Below, piece by piece: positions 31,775 through 40,962 of a stretch of 49,478 nucleotides of DNA. The stretch lies in NCBI GenBank assembly GCA_944388735.1, contig CALXJX010000007.1, positions 1-49,478 of the forward strand, read 5' to 3'. Origin of the DNA: an uncultured Clostridia bacterium (GTDB lineage Bacteria > Bacillota > Clostridia > TANB77 > CAG-508). The notes under the pieces were generated by a model that was not told the DNA's origin, ran no database searches, and worked only from the letters and a program-made list of their open reading frames with translations. The position numbers and the translations under genes are program-made. Within the stretch, counting starts at the first letter, position 1, and the number at the start of each line of letters is the position of its first letter.

Positions 31775-33901
31775 ATGAAAGTTATTAAAAGGGATGGCAG
31801 AGCTGTAGATTATGATAGAGAAAAAATCGCAGTAGCAATTGAAAAAGCAAATCAAGAGGTTAAACCTAGAGAAAGAGCAACAAAGCAAGAAATTAAAGAT
31901 ATTATTAAATATGTCGAAGACTTAGGTAAAAAAAGAATTTTAGTAGAAGATATTCAAGATATCATCGAAGAAAAATTAATGGAAATTCAAAAATATGAAT
32001 TAGCAAAAAAATATATTGTATATAGATATACAAGAGCATTAGTTAGAAAGCAAAATACAACAGATGAATCTATTTTAGGATTAATAAGAAATGAAAATAA
32101 AGAATTAGCAGAAGAAAATTCAAACAAAAATACATTACTTGCTTCTACACAAAGAGACTATATTGCAGGAGAAGTTTCAAGAGATTTAACAAAAAGATTA
32201 TTACTTCCTGAAAAAATAGTTAAAGCTGATAATGAAGGAGTTTTACATTTTCATGATGCAGATTATTTTGTTCAACCAATATTTAATTGTTGTTTAATTA
32301 ATATATCAGACATGTTAGACAATGGAACTGTAATGAATGGAAAAATGATTGAAAGTCCAAAGAGCTTTCAAGTAGCATGTACTGTTACAACACAAATTAT
32401 TGCGGCAGTTGCAAGTAACCAATATGGTGGACAATCAGTAGATTTGAAACATCTAGGTAAATATTTAAAAAAGAGTTATAATAAATTTAAAGCAGAAATA
32501 GAGAAAAAATATAAAGGAAAATTATCTGACGATATTATAGAGGATTTAGTACAAGATAGATTAAAAGCAGAGTTAAAAGCAGGAGTTCAAACAATTCAAT
32601 ATCAAATAAATACATTAATGACAACTAATGGACAGTCTCCATTTGTAACTTTATTTTTGCACTTAGAAGAAGATGATCCATACATAGAAGAAAATGCAAT
32701 GATCATAGAAGAAGTTTTAAGACAAAGATATGAAGGTATAAAAAATGAAGCAGGTGTATATGTAACACCAGCATTTCCAAAATTAGTATATGTACTAGAT
32801 GAGTGCAATTGCTTAAAGGGTGGAAAATACGATTACTTAACAAAATTAGCTGTTAAATGTTCTGCAAAGAGAATGTATCCAGATTATATTTCAGCAAAAA
32901 AGATGAGAGAAAACTATGAAGGCAATGTATTTAGCCCAATGGGATGTAGAAGTTTCTTATCACCTTGGAAAGATGAAAATGGAAATTATAAATTTGAAGG
33001 AAGATTTAATCAAGGTGTAGTTAGTATAAATTTACCACAAGTAGCAATTGTAGCAGAAGGTGACGAAGATAAGTTTTGGAAGTTATTAGATGAAAGACTA
33101 GAACTATGTAAAGAAGCTTTAATGTGTAGACATTATGCTTTATTGGGAACACATTCAGATATAAGTCCAATACACTGGCAATATGGAGCTGTTGCAAGAT
33201 TAGCAAAAGGCGAAAAAATAGATAAACTATTATATGGCGGATATTCTACGATTTCATTAGGATATATAGGTGTTTATGAAATGACTAAAGTAATGAAAGG
33301 AGTATCACATACAACACCAGAAGGACATGATTTTGCAATAAGAGTTATGAAACATTTAAGAGAGACTGTAAACAAGTGGAAAGAAGAAACAAATATTGGA
33401 TTTGCATTATATGGTACACCAGCAGAGAGCTTATGCTATAAGTTTGCTAGAATTGATAAAGAAAGATTCGGAACAATCAAAGATGTAACAGATAAAGGAT
33501 ATTATACAAATTCATATCATGTAGATGTAAGAGAAAAAATAGATGCATTTGAAAAACTAGGATTTGAAAGTGAATTCCAAAAAATATCTTCAGGTGGAGC
33601 AATATCATATATAGAAATACCAAATATGCAAAAAAATATAGATGCGTTAGAAACTGCTGTTAAATTTATTTATGATAATATTCAATATGCTGAATTTAAT
33701 ACAAAATCTGATTATTGTCATGCTTGTGGATTTGATGGAGAGATAATATTGAATAAAGATAATGAGTGGGAATGCCCAAATTGTGGAAATAAAGATCATT
33801 CTAAAATGACAGTTGTAAGAAGAACATGTGGATATTTAGGAGAAAATTTCTGGAATGCTGGAAAGACAAAAGAAATTAAACAAAGAGTAATGCATTTGTA
33901 A
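31775..33901 (+). CDS. nrdD: anaerobic (class III) ribonucleoside-triphosphate reductase
   Basis: 708 residues. An ATP-cone domain (about 1-90; VIKRDGRAVDYDREKIAVAI) gives dATP feedback. The catalytic barrel follows (FHDADYFVQPIFNCCLINISDML, GRFNQGVVSINLPQVAI). Near the C terminus four zinc cysteines (about 648, 651, 667, 670; CHACGF and CPNCGN) precede RRTCGYLGE, in which Gly686 is the radical site. It reduces NTPs to dNTPs without oxygen. AAGGAGG upstream. The activase nrdG follows after a palindromic repeat. Confidence 0.97.
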   Translation: MKVIKRDGRAVDYDREKIAVAIEKANQEVKPRERATKQEIKDIIKYVEDLGKKRILVEDIQDIIEEKLMEIQKYELAKKYIVYRYTRALVRKQNTTDESILGLIRNENKELAEENSNKNTLLASTQRDYIAGEVSRDLTKRLLLPEKIVKADNEGVLHFHDADYFVQPIFNCCLINISDMLDNGTVMNGKMIESPKSFQVACTVTTQIIAAVASNQYGGQSVDLKHLGKYLKKSYNKFKAEIEKKYKGKLSDDIIEDLVQDRLKAELKAGVQTIQYQINTLMTTNGQSPFVTLFLHLEEDDPYIEENAMIIEEVLRQRYEGIKNEAGVYVTPAFPKLVYVLDECNCLKGGKYDYLTKLAVKCSAKRMYPDYISAKKMRENYEGNVFSPMGCRSFLSPWKDENGNYKFEGRFNQGVVSINLPQVAIVAEGDEDKFWKLLDERLELCKEALMCRHYALLGTHSDISPIHWQYGAVARLAKGEKIDKLLYGGYSTISLGYIGVYEMTKVMKGVSHTTPEGHDFAIRVMKHLRETVNKWKEETNIGFALYGTPAESLCYKFARIDKERFGTIKDVTDKGYYTNSYHVDVREKIDAFEKLGFESEFQKISSGGAISYIEIPNMQKNIDALETAVKFIYDNIQYAEFNTKSDYCHACGFDGEIILNKDNEWECPNCGNKDHSKMTVVRRTCGYLGENFWNAGKTKEIKQRVMHL

Positions 33902-33907
33902 TTAAGA

Positions 33908-34042
33908 TTTGTGCCATTGGGGACGTGTTTTTTTGGCACAAATATTAGTGAAATACTTATACAATTATAATTATTAAAAATTATATATAAGTGTAATTTA
34001 TAATTAGTTTGTGCCAAAAAAACACGTCCCCAATGGCACAAA
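33908..34042. repeat. PAL-B palindromic repeat, copy 1
   Basis: Perfect 35-bp arms at 33908-33942 and 34008-34042 (TTTGTGCCATTGGGGACGTG... and complement) enclose 65 AT-rich bases with weak pairing. Each arm itself begins TTTGTGCCA and ends TGGCACAAA, so it can also fold alone. It separates nrdD from nrdG and could act as a processing or termination hairpin. Confidence 0.9.
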
Positions 34043-34063
34043 TTTTTAAAAGAGGGGAAAAAT

Positions 34064-34585
34064 ATGAACTATGCAGATATAAAAAGAGTTGATGTCGCAA
34101 ATGGTGAAGGAGTAAGAGTTTCTGTATTTGTAAGTGGATGTAATCATCACTGTAAAGGTTGTTTTAATAGATGTGCATGGGATTTCGAATATGGAGATAA
34201 ATTTACAGATAAACAAATAGACCAAGTTATAAATTATTTAGACCATGATTATATTTCTGGCTTATCTCTTTTAGGTGGAGAACCTTTAGAAAAACAAAAT
34301 CAAGAGGGATTATTACCTTTAGTAAAAAAGGTAAAAGAAAAATTTCCGGATAAAAATATTTGGTGCTATACAGGATTTGATTTTGAAAAAGAGGTAGTAG
34401 GAGAAATGGCAAAAGAAAATAATACAACTAAAGAACTTCTAAAGTACATAGATGTTATGGTAGACGGCAAATTTGAAGAAGATAAAAAAGATCTAAGTCT
34501 TAGATTTAGAGGTTCTTCAAATCAAAGAATTATAGATGTTCAAGAAAGTCTAAAGGAACATAAAACAGTTGATTTTTGTTTATAA
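34064..34585 (+). CDS. nrdG: anaerobic ribonucleotide reductase activating protein
   Basis: 173 residues, radical SAM family. GCNHHCKGC holds the three iron-sulfur cysteines (26, 30, 33; Cx3Cx2C). LSLLGGEPLEKQN is the SAM-binding GGE motif. VDGKFEEDKKDLSLRFRGSSNQRIIDV near the end is typical of NrdG. It generates the glycyl radical of NrdD. GAGGGG precedes ATG. Confidence 0.97.
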   Translation: MNYADIKRVDVANGEGVRVSVFVSGCNHHCKGCFNRCAWDFEYGDKFTDKQIDQVINYLDHDYISGLSLLGGEPLEKQNQEGLLPLVKKVKEKFPDKNIWCYTGFDFEKEVVGEMAKENNTTKELLKYIDVMVDGKFEEDKKDLSLRFRGSSNQRIIDVQESLKEHKTVDFCL

Positions 34586-34611
34586 ATAGTAAATTTATGG
34601 AGGAAGTAAAG

Positions 34612-34848
34612 GTGAAAATTGCAAAGATTATATTATCAATTGTTACAATGCTATTTGCATTACTAGGATTATTAAAAGTTATATCTTTTGATATTGCAAA
34701 TCCAATAATGTTTTTAGCATTAGCTACTTTATTAGTATTGAGAAGTATTGAGTATAAGAAAAGTAGAGAAAATAGTAGTTTTATACTAACTGTTATTACA
34801 GCAGTATTTTTATATGTTGTAGTTATTTATAATGTTTTTATAGCATAA
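34612..34848 (+). CDS. small membrane protein, 78 aa
   Basis: 78 residues from GTG 34612 with GGAGG 8 bases upstream; longer in-frame starts lack a site. Three hydrophobic segments (about 5-24, 26-42, 56-75) with a basic loop EYKKSRENS between the second and third. No family motif. It begins 26 bases after nrdG and is probably in its operon. Function unknown. Confidence 0.7.
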   Translation: MKIAKIILSIVTMLFALLGLLKVISFDIANPIMFLALATLLVLRSIEYKKSRENSSFILTVITAVFLYVVVIYNVFIA

Positions 34849-34869
34849 TAAATTACATGTTATAAAAAT

Positions 34870-35623
34870 CTAGCTATTTTTCAAAAATCTTTCTAATAAC
34901 TGTTTTCTACATAAGTTTTCAAAATTATCATCTAAAGGTTCTAATACTATATTATCATTATATTTTCTATCTAAACAATATTTTATAATATAATCAGTTA
35001 GTTCTGGATTTTTAGAAAGAAGAGGACCATGTAAATATGTAGCAATTATATTTTCTTTGAAAAACCCTTCTTCTGTATCGCCAAATTTATTTCCATTTCC
35101 AAACAATACTTTACCAAATGGAGTAGATATATCGTAAGTTTGACCTCCATGATTTTCAAATCCTATAACTTGTGTTTCTTTTCCGTTTAGATTAACATTA
35201 AGTATAATATTTCCAATACATCTTTTTTTTCTATCGCCAATTGCTTCTGTATAATATGGAAAAAGTTCTAATCCAGGTACAATGTTTCCTTCAACATCTT
35301 TGTAATATTTGCCAAACAGTTGATAAGCTCCACAAATAAGAAGTAAAAATACTCCATCATCTATTGCTTCTTTTATATTATCTTTATATTGTATTAAGTC
35401 TTTTGATAAAATTCCTTGTTCTTGGTCTGCACCGCCACCAGCAAATATTAAGTCATATTCTTTAAAATTAGGAGGAGTATCGCCGAATGGAATAGGATAT
35501 TACATCTGCTTTAAATCCTCTTTGTTCAAGTCTGTATTTTAATACTTGAATATTTCCAAAATCACCATATAATTCCAGAATATCTGGATATAAATATAAA
35601 ATTTTTAATTCTTTTTCTTCCAT
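34870..35623 (-). pseudogene. gatD: lipid II isoglutaminyl synthase subunit GatD, frameshifted
   Basis: The reading frame opens at ATG 35623 (EEKELKILYLYPDILELYGD, typical of GatD) and runs to VISYSI. One extra base near 35485-35495 then breaks it. Removing it restores GDTPPNFKEYDLIFAGGGADQEQ, the glutaminase nucleophile context LLLICGAYQLFG, GFENHGGQTYD and the end YLHGPLLSKNPELTDYII, about 250 residues in all. GatD supplies ammonia to MurT for amidation of D-Glu in lipid II. It follows murT by 69 bases. An assembly indel or a recent real mutation are both possible; the rest is intact. Confidence 0.85.
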
Positions 35624-35692
35624 AGATAATTTGTCAACCCTTTCTTTGTATTTTATTGTGACGATATTGATATTTATATAAAGACATTTATG

Positions 35693-37009
35693 CTATTTTA
35701 ATTTCAAGATTTCGTTTCTTGTAGGCTGTAATGAAGTATAATTTGCGATTACATACTTTTTTATATTAGTTTTATATAGAGAATGGACCGCTTCGTGCAA
35801 ATCTAAATAAGACTCAATTTTAGCTATGTCATATCCGGCTGTTTTTATTCTAATTGCCATATCATAAGCTCTTGTTCCAGAGGTTATAATTCTGGTAACG
35901 TTGTTTAAATTATTAAAATTAATATCCCATATCCAAGAAACATCTCTTCCGTCTGCAAGATTATCATTTAGAACAAATAACAATTCTTTTTCTTCATCAT
36001 CTTCATTTAAAATTCTTAGGCTTACATTAGAACCAGTAGGATTTTTAGCTAAGTTTATTATAGTCTTAGAACCTTTGATTTCTAGCTCTTCTAATCTGCC
36101 GTTATTTAATACGAATTTTGATAATGCTTTCTTTATTGTTTCTGTGTCAATATGATATAAGCTAAGGCATGATATAACTGCTACGAAATTATAAATATTA
36201 TATATGCTATTAAATTTAGTTTTATATTCGATTCCATCTACTTCAAAAGTTTTATTTTTTAAATTAACAGATGTTCCCAATTTATAAATTTCATTATCAC
36301 CATAGTTACAATTTGGACATTTGAATTTACCTATATGTGAGTATTGATAATATTCGTATTCTAATCGTGTATTACAAAATGGACAAAACTTTCCTTCACC
36401 AGCTTCTTTAATGTTTTCTGTTGCAAATGGATATTTTCCTACACTGAAATAATAAACATTATGATTTTGTGAATTGGCTTGTCCAAGTCTTGCAACATTT
36501 GGGTCATCATTGTTTAATACTAAATTACCTGCGTAAGTTTTTAAAAATTCATTAATTCTCAAAATTAAAGATTCCACTTCTCCATTTCTATCTAATTGGT
36601 CTCTAAAGAAATTTAGAATTACTAATGTATCTAGTTTTAAATCCTTAAAAATTACAGGAACATATCCTTCATCGACCTCAAATACAAGATAATCCGCTTT
36701 GATTTTTCCTGTTAAAGAGCAATGTTTTAATAATGTTGATAGTATTCCAGTTTCCATATTATTTCCTTCTACATTACTAATTACTTTTTTTCCCGCTTCT
36801 TGTAATACGTAACCAATAGCATTGTTAGTCATTGTTTTTCCATTTGTGGCAGTTACTGCAATAATTGGTGCATTGATTTTGAAATATTTGAAAATATCCG
36901 GATTCCAGTCATAAGCAAGTTTTCCTAAAAAATTCCCTCCGTTTTTTCCTAAGAGTTTTAGAACTACATATAATATTTTTATTATTAATATAATTAAAAA
37001 GTTTTTCAT
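35693..37009 (-). CDS. murT: lipid II isoglutaminyl synthase subunit MurT
   Basis: 438 residues, Mur-ligase-like. VTATNGKTMTNNAIGYVL (about 52-69) is the ATP loop. LVFEVDEG and NNDDPNVARLG follow. A zinc ribbon with Cys209, 212, 231 and 234 (FCPFCN, KCPNCN) is inserted in the middle domain, as in MurT. The C-terminal DUF1727 region has NLAKNPTGSNVSLRIL, LNDNLADGRDVSWIWD and TSGTRAYDMAIRIK. With GatD it amidates the stem-peptide glutamate. Confidence 0.95.
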   Translation of the reverse strand: MKNFLIILIIKILYVVLKLLGKNGGNFLGKLAYDWNPDIFKYFKINAPIIAVTATNGKTMTNNAIGYVLQEAGKKVISNVEGNNMETGILSTLLKHCSLTGKIKADYLVFEVDEGYVPVIFKDLKLDTLVILNFFRDQLDRNGEVESLILRINEFLKTYAGNLVLNNDDPNVARLGQANSQNHNVYYFSVGKYPFATENIKEAGEGKFCPFCNTRLEYEYYQYSHIGKFKCPNCNYGDNEIYKLGTSVNLKNKTFEVDGIEYKTKFNSIYNIYNFVAVISCLSLYHIDTETIKKALSKFVLNNGRLEELEIKGSKTIINLAKNPTGSNVSLRILNEDDEEKELLFVLNDNLADGRDVSWIWDINFNNLNNVTRIITSGTRAYDMAIRIKTAGYDIAKIESYLDLHEAVHSLYKTNIKKYVIANYTSLQPTRNEILKLK

Positions 37010-37089
37010 TTTTTATCCTTTCAGTTTAGTATAAGTTTATTTTTTGTATTATATCATAACTAGATTTTTAGAACAAGTATTTTATTTTT

Positions 37090-37165
37090 CTAATAGATAA
37101 AAGTTATAACAGTTCAGAAATCATTCTCCTTCCATTGACCTCCGAATTGTTACCTAATAGATAAA
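37090..37165. repeat. PAL-A solo remnant between 12-bp direct repeats
   Basis: TAACAGTTCAGA (37107-37118) is followed at once by the other element end (ATCATTCTCCTTCC...GACCTCCGAATTGTTAC, to 37153); the core is deleted. The direct repeats CTAATAGATAAA at 37090-37101 and 37154-37165 flank it. It lies in the divergent gap between murT and the coiled-coil gene. Confidence 0.8.
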
Positions 37166-37192
37166 TATTTATAATAAAATTATAAAAAACTA

Positions 37193-37221
37193 TTGACATT
37201 TAATTTCATTTTATATATAAT
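37193..37221 (+). promoter_or_regulatory. consensus promoter of the coiled-coil gene
   Basis: TTGACA (37193-37198) and TATAAT (37216-37221), spacer 17: a full match to the sigma-A consensus, so expression should be strong. Confidence 0.85.
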
Positions 37222-37271
37222 GCAATCAGTTGAATAAAGTTTACAAATTAGTAAAGAAAGGAGGAGGAATT

Positions 37272-37751
37272 ATGAGTGTAGAAACTCAAGAAATTTTAAT
37301 TCAAATTGCAAATATTTCTGAAAAAATAGACCAAAAATTTTTAGAGCAAGACAAGAAAATAGATCAGAAATTTGCAGAACAAGACAAGAAAATAGATCAG
37401 AAATTTGCAGAACAAGACAAAAAAATAGAGCAGAAATTTGCAGAGCAAGACAAAAAAATAGAGCAAAAATTTATAGAACAAGACGAAAAAATGAACAAAA
37501 CGATTAATGAAAAATTTGAAAAACAGAAAGAATTAATAGAAGAAAGATTTGCAGAACAAAATGTATTAATTGATGAAAAATTTGAGAAATACAGCGAAGA
37601 AATTTCACAAGAATTAATTAATATAATGAAAGTTATAGGAAAAAGAACAGATATAAAGTATAGAGAAGTAAATAAAAGAATAGATATTATAGAAGAAGAA
37701 CAAAAAGGGATAAAGTTTGATATATTACAATTAAAAAAGGCAACAATGTAA
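37272..37751 (+). CDS. hendecad-repeat coiled-coil protein, 159 aa
   Basis: 159 residues from ATG 37272 (AAGGAGGAGG upstream). Residues 20-74 are five tandem 11-residue units, DQKFAEQDKKI with minor changes. The DNA is a matching 33-bp tandem repeat at 37329-37493. Eleven-residue periodicity gives a nearly straight coiled coil. More heptad-like helix follows (NEKFEKQKELIEERFAEQN, DEKFEKYSEEISQELI). The end (KRTDIKYREVNKRIDIIEEEQKGIKFDIL) is also helical. No signal peptide. Oligomeric rod or scaffold is likely; no specific function recognised. Confidence 0.78.
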   Translation: MSVETQEILIQIANISEKIDQKFLEQDKKIDQKFAEQDKKIDQKFAEQDKKIEQKFAEQDKKIEQKFIEQDEKMNKTINEKFEKQKELIEERFAEQNVLIDEKFEKYSEEISQELINIMKVIGKRTDIKYREVNKRIDIIEEEQKGIKFDILQLKKATM

Positions 37752-37778
37752 AATTTCTAAATAAATATATAATAAATA

Positions 37779-37968
37779 CACCTCTAAAGAATAAATCGGA
37801 AAGCCTTAAGATTGTACTAATTTAATCTTTTATCGTTGGCTTTCCGTAAATTTGTTCTGTGCCAATTTTATGCAAGTAAAATTGTGTGCATTCGTTGGAA
37901 CGTAGCGACTTTTCTACAATAGGAAAGGATGACGTTCCTTTATATAACATATAAAAACTTTAGAGGTG
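37779..37968 (+). other. multi-hairpin structured region between convergent genes
   Basis: An outer 11-bp stem CACCTCTAAAG (37779-37789) / CTTTAGAGGTG (37958-37968) closes three hairpins: CGGAAAGCC...GGCTTTCCG (37797-37846, with inner AAGATT/AATCTT), CAATTTTA-TGCAAG-TAAAATTG (37863-37884), and GGAACGT...ACGTTCC (37897-37938, with CTTTTCT/AGGAAAG, one U-G on this strand). No coding frame. It fills the gap between the coiled-coil gene and the Bax1-like gene. Confidence 0.6.
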
Positions 37969-37986
37969 AAATTTTATTATAATATA

Positions 37987-38652
37987 TTAATTTCTCCTTT
38001 TACCAAATATAGATAAAATTCTTAAGAATATATTAATAAAATCTAAATATAGTTGCATTGCACAATATATATGAATTTTTTCTTGAGAAATTGTTTCATC
38101 TTCTTGTAATAGTTTTATTTTATTTATGTCATAAATTGTTATTCCAAAAAATAATATTAAAACAAGCCAATCAATAATTAAATCAAAAGTTGAATTTTTA
38201 AAAATAACTAAATTTATGACACTTAAAAGAATTCCTGCTATCAAAAATACAGAAATATATGTACTCCATCTACTTAAATCTTTATTTGTTTTATATCCTA
38301 TAAAACCTAATACAGCAAAAATTAATGCAGAAATAACAAATAAATAGACAATAGAATTTAACTCAAATACTACAAAAACAGTAGAAAGAGTTACACCATT
38401 TAACATAGAATATACAAAATATAAAATTCCAACAACTACAGGAGGTAGTTTTCTAAATAATAAGCTAAATAATAAAACAGCAACTAATTCTACAATTAGT
38501 AAAATGCTAAAATAATCTCCTAATATAATATCAAGGAAAAGGCCAGATGAATATGTATACCATGCTACTATGGCACTACCAAGAAGACCTAAAAACATCC
38601 AAAAAAACGTTTTTCCAAAAAGTTTATTTTGAGAGGTAATCTCTTGTTCCAT
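37987..38652 (-). CDS. Bax inhibitor-1/YccA family membrane protein
   Basis: 221 residues with seven membrane helices starting near residue 12. Family features are the helix pair MFLGLLGSAIVAWYT, the loop LNGVTLSTVF, and the final IYDINKIK and LYLDFINIFLRILSIFG segment with the conserved Asp residues. Bacterial members behave as pH-sensitive calcium leak channels (BsYetJ). ATG preceded by AAAGGAG on the minus strand. Stands alone. Confidence 0.9.
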   Translation of the reverse strand: MEQEITSQNKLFGKTFFWMFLGLLGSAIVAWYTYSSGLFLDIILGDYFSILLIVELVAVLLFSLLFRKLPPVVVGILYFVYSMLNGVTLSTVFVVFELNSIVYLFVISALIFAVLGFIGYKTNKDLSRWSTYISVFLIAGILLSVINLVIFKNSTFDLIIDWLVLILFFGITIYDINKIKLLQEDETISQEKIHIYCAMQLYLDFINIFLRILSIFGKRRN

Positions 38653-38743
38653 AAAATACTCCTTTCAAAAAATATATTTAACTTAATTATATAGTTTATT
38701 GACATATTTTTCAATACTTTATATTATTTTATTTATAAAAGAC

Positions 38744-38811
38744 TAACAATTTAGGGGGTCAATGAGGCAAAAGTGCTTTTTTGAAAAGATTCGAATGCGT
38801 CGCGGAATATT
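38744..38811 (+). repeat. PAL-A remnant (left half)
   Basis: Starts AACAATTTAGGGGGTCAATG, like the left arm of copies 1 and 5. It passes through a changed arm tip to GATTCGAATGCGTCGCGGAATA, the 5' core strand. The inner helix and right half are missing or unrecognisable; a further GCTCCAAATGCACC at about 38844 looks like another decayed core strand. In the divergent gap before alkD. Confidence 0.6.
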
Positions 38812-38902
38812 TCCCATATTTCTATGCGAGACAATTTTTTAGTTAGCTCCAAATGCACCAGGGAAGATAAAGACAAAATTGAAATAACAAAGAGGCGAGA
38901 AA

Positions 38903-39604
38903 ATGAAAGAAGAAATAAAAAAACAATTAAAACAACTATCAGATTCAAAATATAAAGAATTCCATAGTAATTTATGTCCAGGAACAGACAATATACTAGG
39001 AGTAAGAGTGCCAGTATTAAGAAAATATGCAAAAGAATTAGCAAAAAAATATCCAGTAGAAAAATTGCTAAAAAACATAGATAATGAATATTATGAAGAA
39101 ATAATGTTACAAGGAATGATTATAGGGTTAGATAAAAAAGCAAATATCAAAACGATATTAGAGTATATTGAAGAGTTTATTCCTAAAATATATAATTGGG
39201 CAATATGCGATGTGTTTTGTGCAGGATTAAAAATTGTAAATAAATATCCAAAAGAAATATGGAGCTTTATTTCTAAATATTTAGAATCGGAAAAAGAATT
39301 TGAATTGCGATTCGCAATTGTTATAATATTGGATTATTACATAAATGAAGAATATATAGATAAGGATTTAAAAGTATTGAACTCTATTCATAGCGATAAA
39401 TATTATGTGCAAATGGCAATTGCGTGGGCAATATCAATATGCTTAATTAAATTTTATGATAAAACTGTAAGTTATTTACAAGATGAAAATTGTTTTTTAG
39501 ATAAATTTACATATAATAAATCAATTCAAAAAGCAATTGAATCTTATAGGATTACGAATGAACAAAAAGTATTTCTAAGGAGCTTGAAAAAAAATTATGA
39601 TTAG
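38903..39604 (+). CDS. AlkD-like DNA alkylation repair protein
   Basis: 233 residues, all helical HEAT-like repeats. The N-terminal part KEFHSNLCPGTDNILGVRVPVLRKYAKEL is typical of the family. YNWAICDVFCAGL carries the Trp and Asp of the AlkD active groove. FELRFAIVIILDYYI and YYVQMAIAWAISICLIKF follow. The family excises positively charged alkylated bases without base flipping. GAGGCGAG precedes ATG. The stop codon lies within the direct repeat of PAL-A copy 6. Confidence 0.88.
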   Translation: MKEEIKKQLKQLSDSKYKEFHSNLCPGTDNILGVRVPVLRKYAKELAKKYPVEKLLKNIDNEYYEEIMLQGMIIGLDKKANIKTILEYIEEFIPKIYNWAICDVFCAGLKIVNKYPKEIWSFISKYLESEKEFELRFAIVIILDYYINEEYIDKDLKVLNSIHSDKYYVQMAIAWAISICLIKFYDKTVSYLQDENCFLDKFTYNKSIQKAIESYRITNEQKVFLRSLKKNYD

Positions 39605-39605
39605 T

Positions 39606-39766
39606 GTAACAGTTCAAAAGTCAATGGCAAAGAATATGATTTCTTGAATCGGATTCGAATGTGCAGTAATGCTTAGTTATAGAAAATTTTTATTTTCTAT
39701 AACTGAGCAAGCCGAGAAGACGATGAAGGAAATCATATTCTTTGCCATTGACCTTTGAACTGTTAC
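39606..39766 (+). repeat. PAL-A element, copy 6 (short core)
   Basis: Arms belong to the copy 1 family but have diverged together: GTCAATGGCAAAGAATATGATTT on the left and AAATCATATTCTTTGCCATTGAC on the right (each shown only in part by position 39621-39643 and 39731-39753) remain complementary. The core keeps TCGAATGTGCAGT and GAGCAAGCCGAGAAGA, but the inner helix is replaced by TTAGTTATAGAAAAT with a 4-base loop and lacks the apical GAGG motif. Direct repeats TGATTAGT (39598-39605) and TAATTAGT (39767-39774) flank it. Confidence 0.88.
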
Positions 39767-39795
39767 TAATTAGTTAAAGTAAATTCAAAAAATGC

Positions 39796-39824
39796 TTGTA
39801 CTTTTTGAAAATAATAGATATAAT
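39796..39824 (+). promoter_or_regulatory. pta promoter
   Basis: TTGTAC (39796-39801) and TATAAT (39819-39824), spacer 17, ending 33 bases before the pta start codon. Confidence 0.75.
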
Positions 39825-39857
39825 AGAAATGTGAAAACAAGATAGGAGGATTTATAA

Positions 39858-40860
<1,003 letters not shown>

Positions 40861-40962
40861 TATTGTTTTTGTTATTTATATTTTAATATATTTTTATGTT
40901 TGCAATTTGAATGATACTTTTACAAAAAATTGGAGCATATAATTGCTCGAATGGAGGATTTT

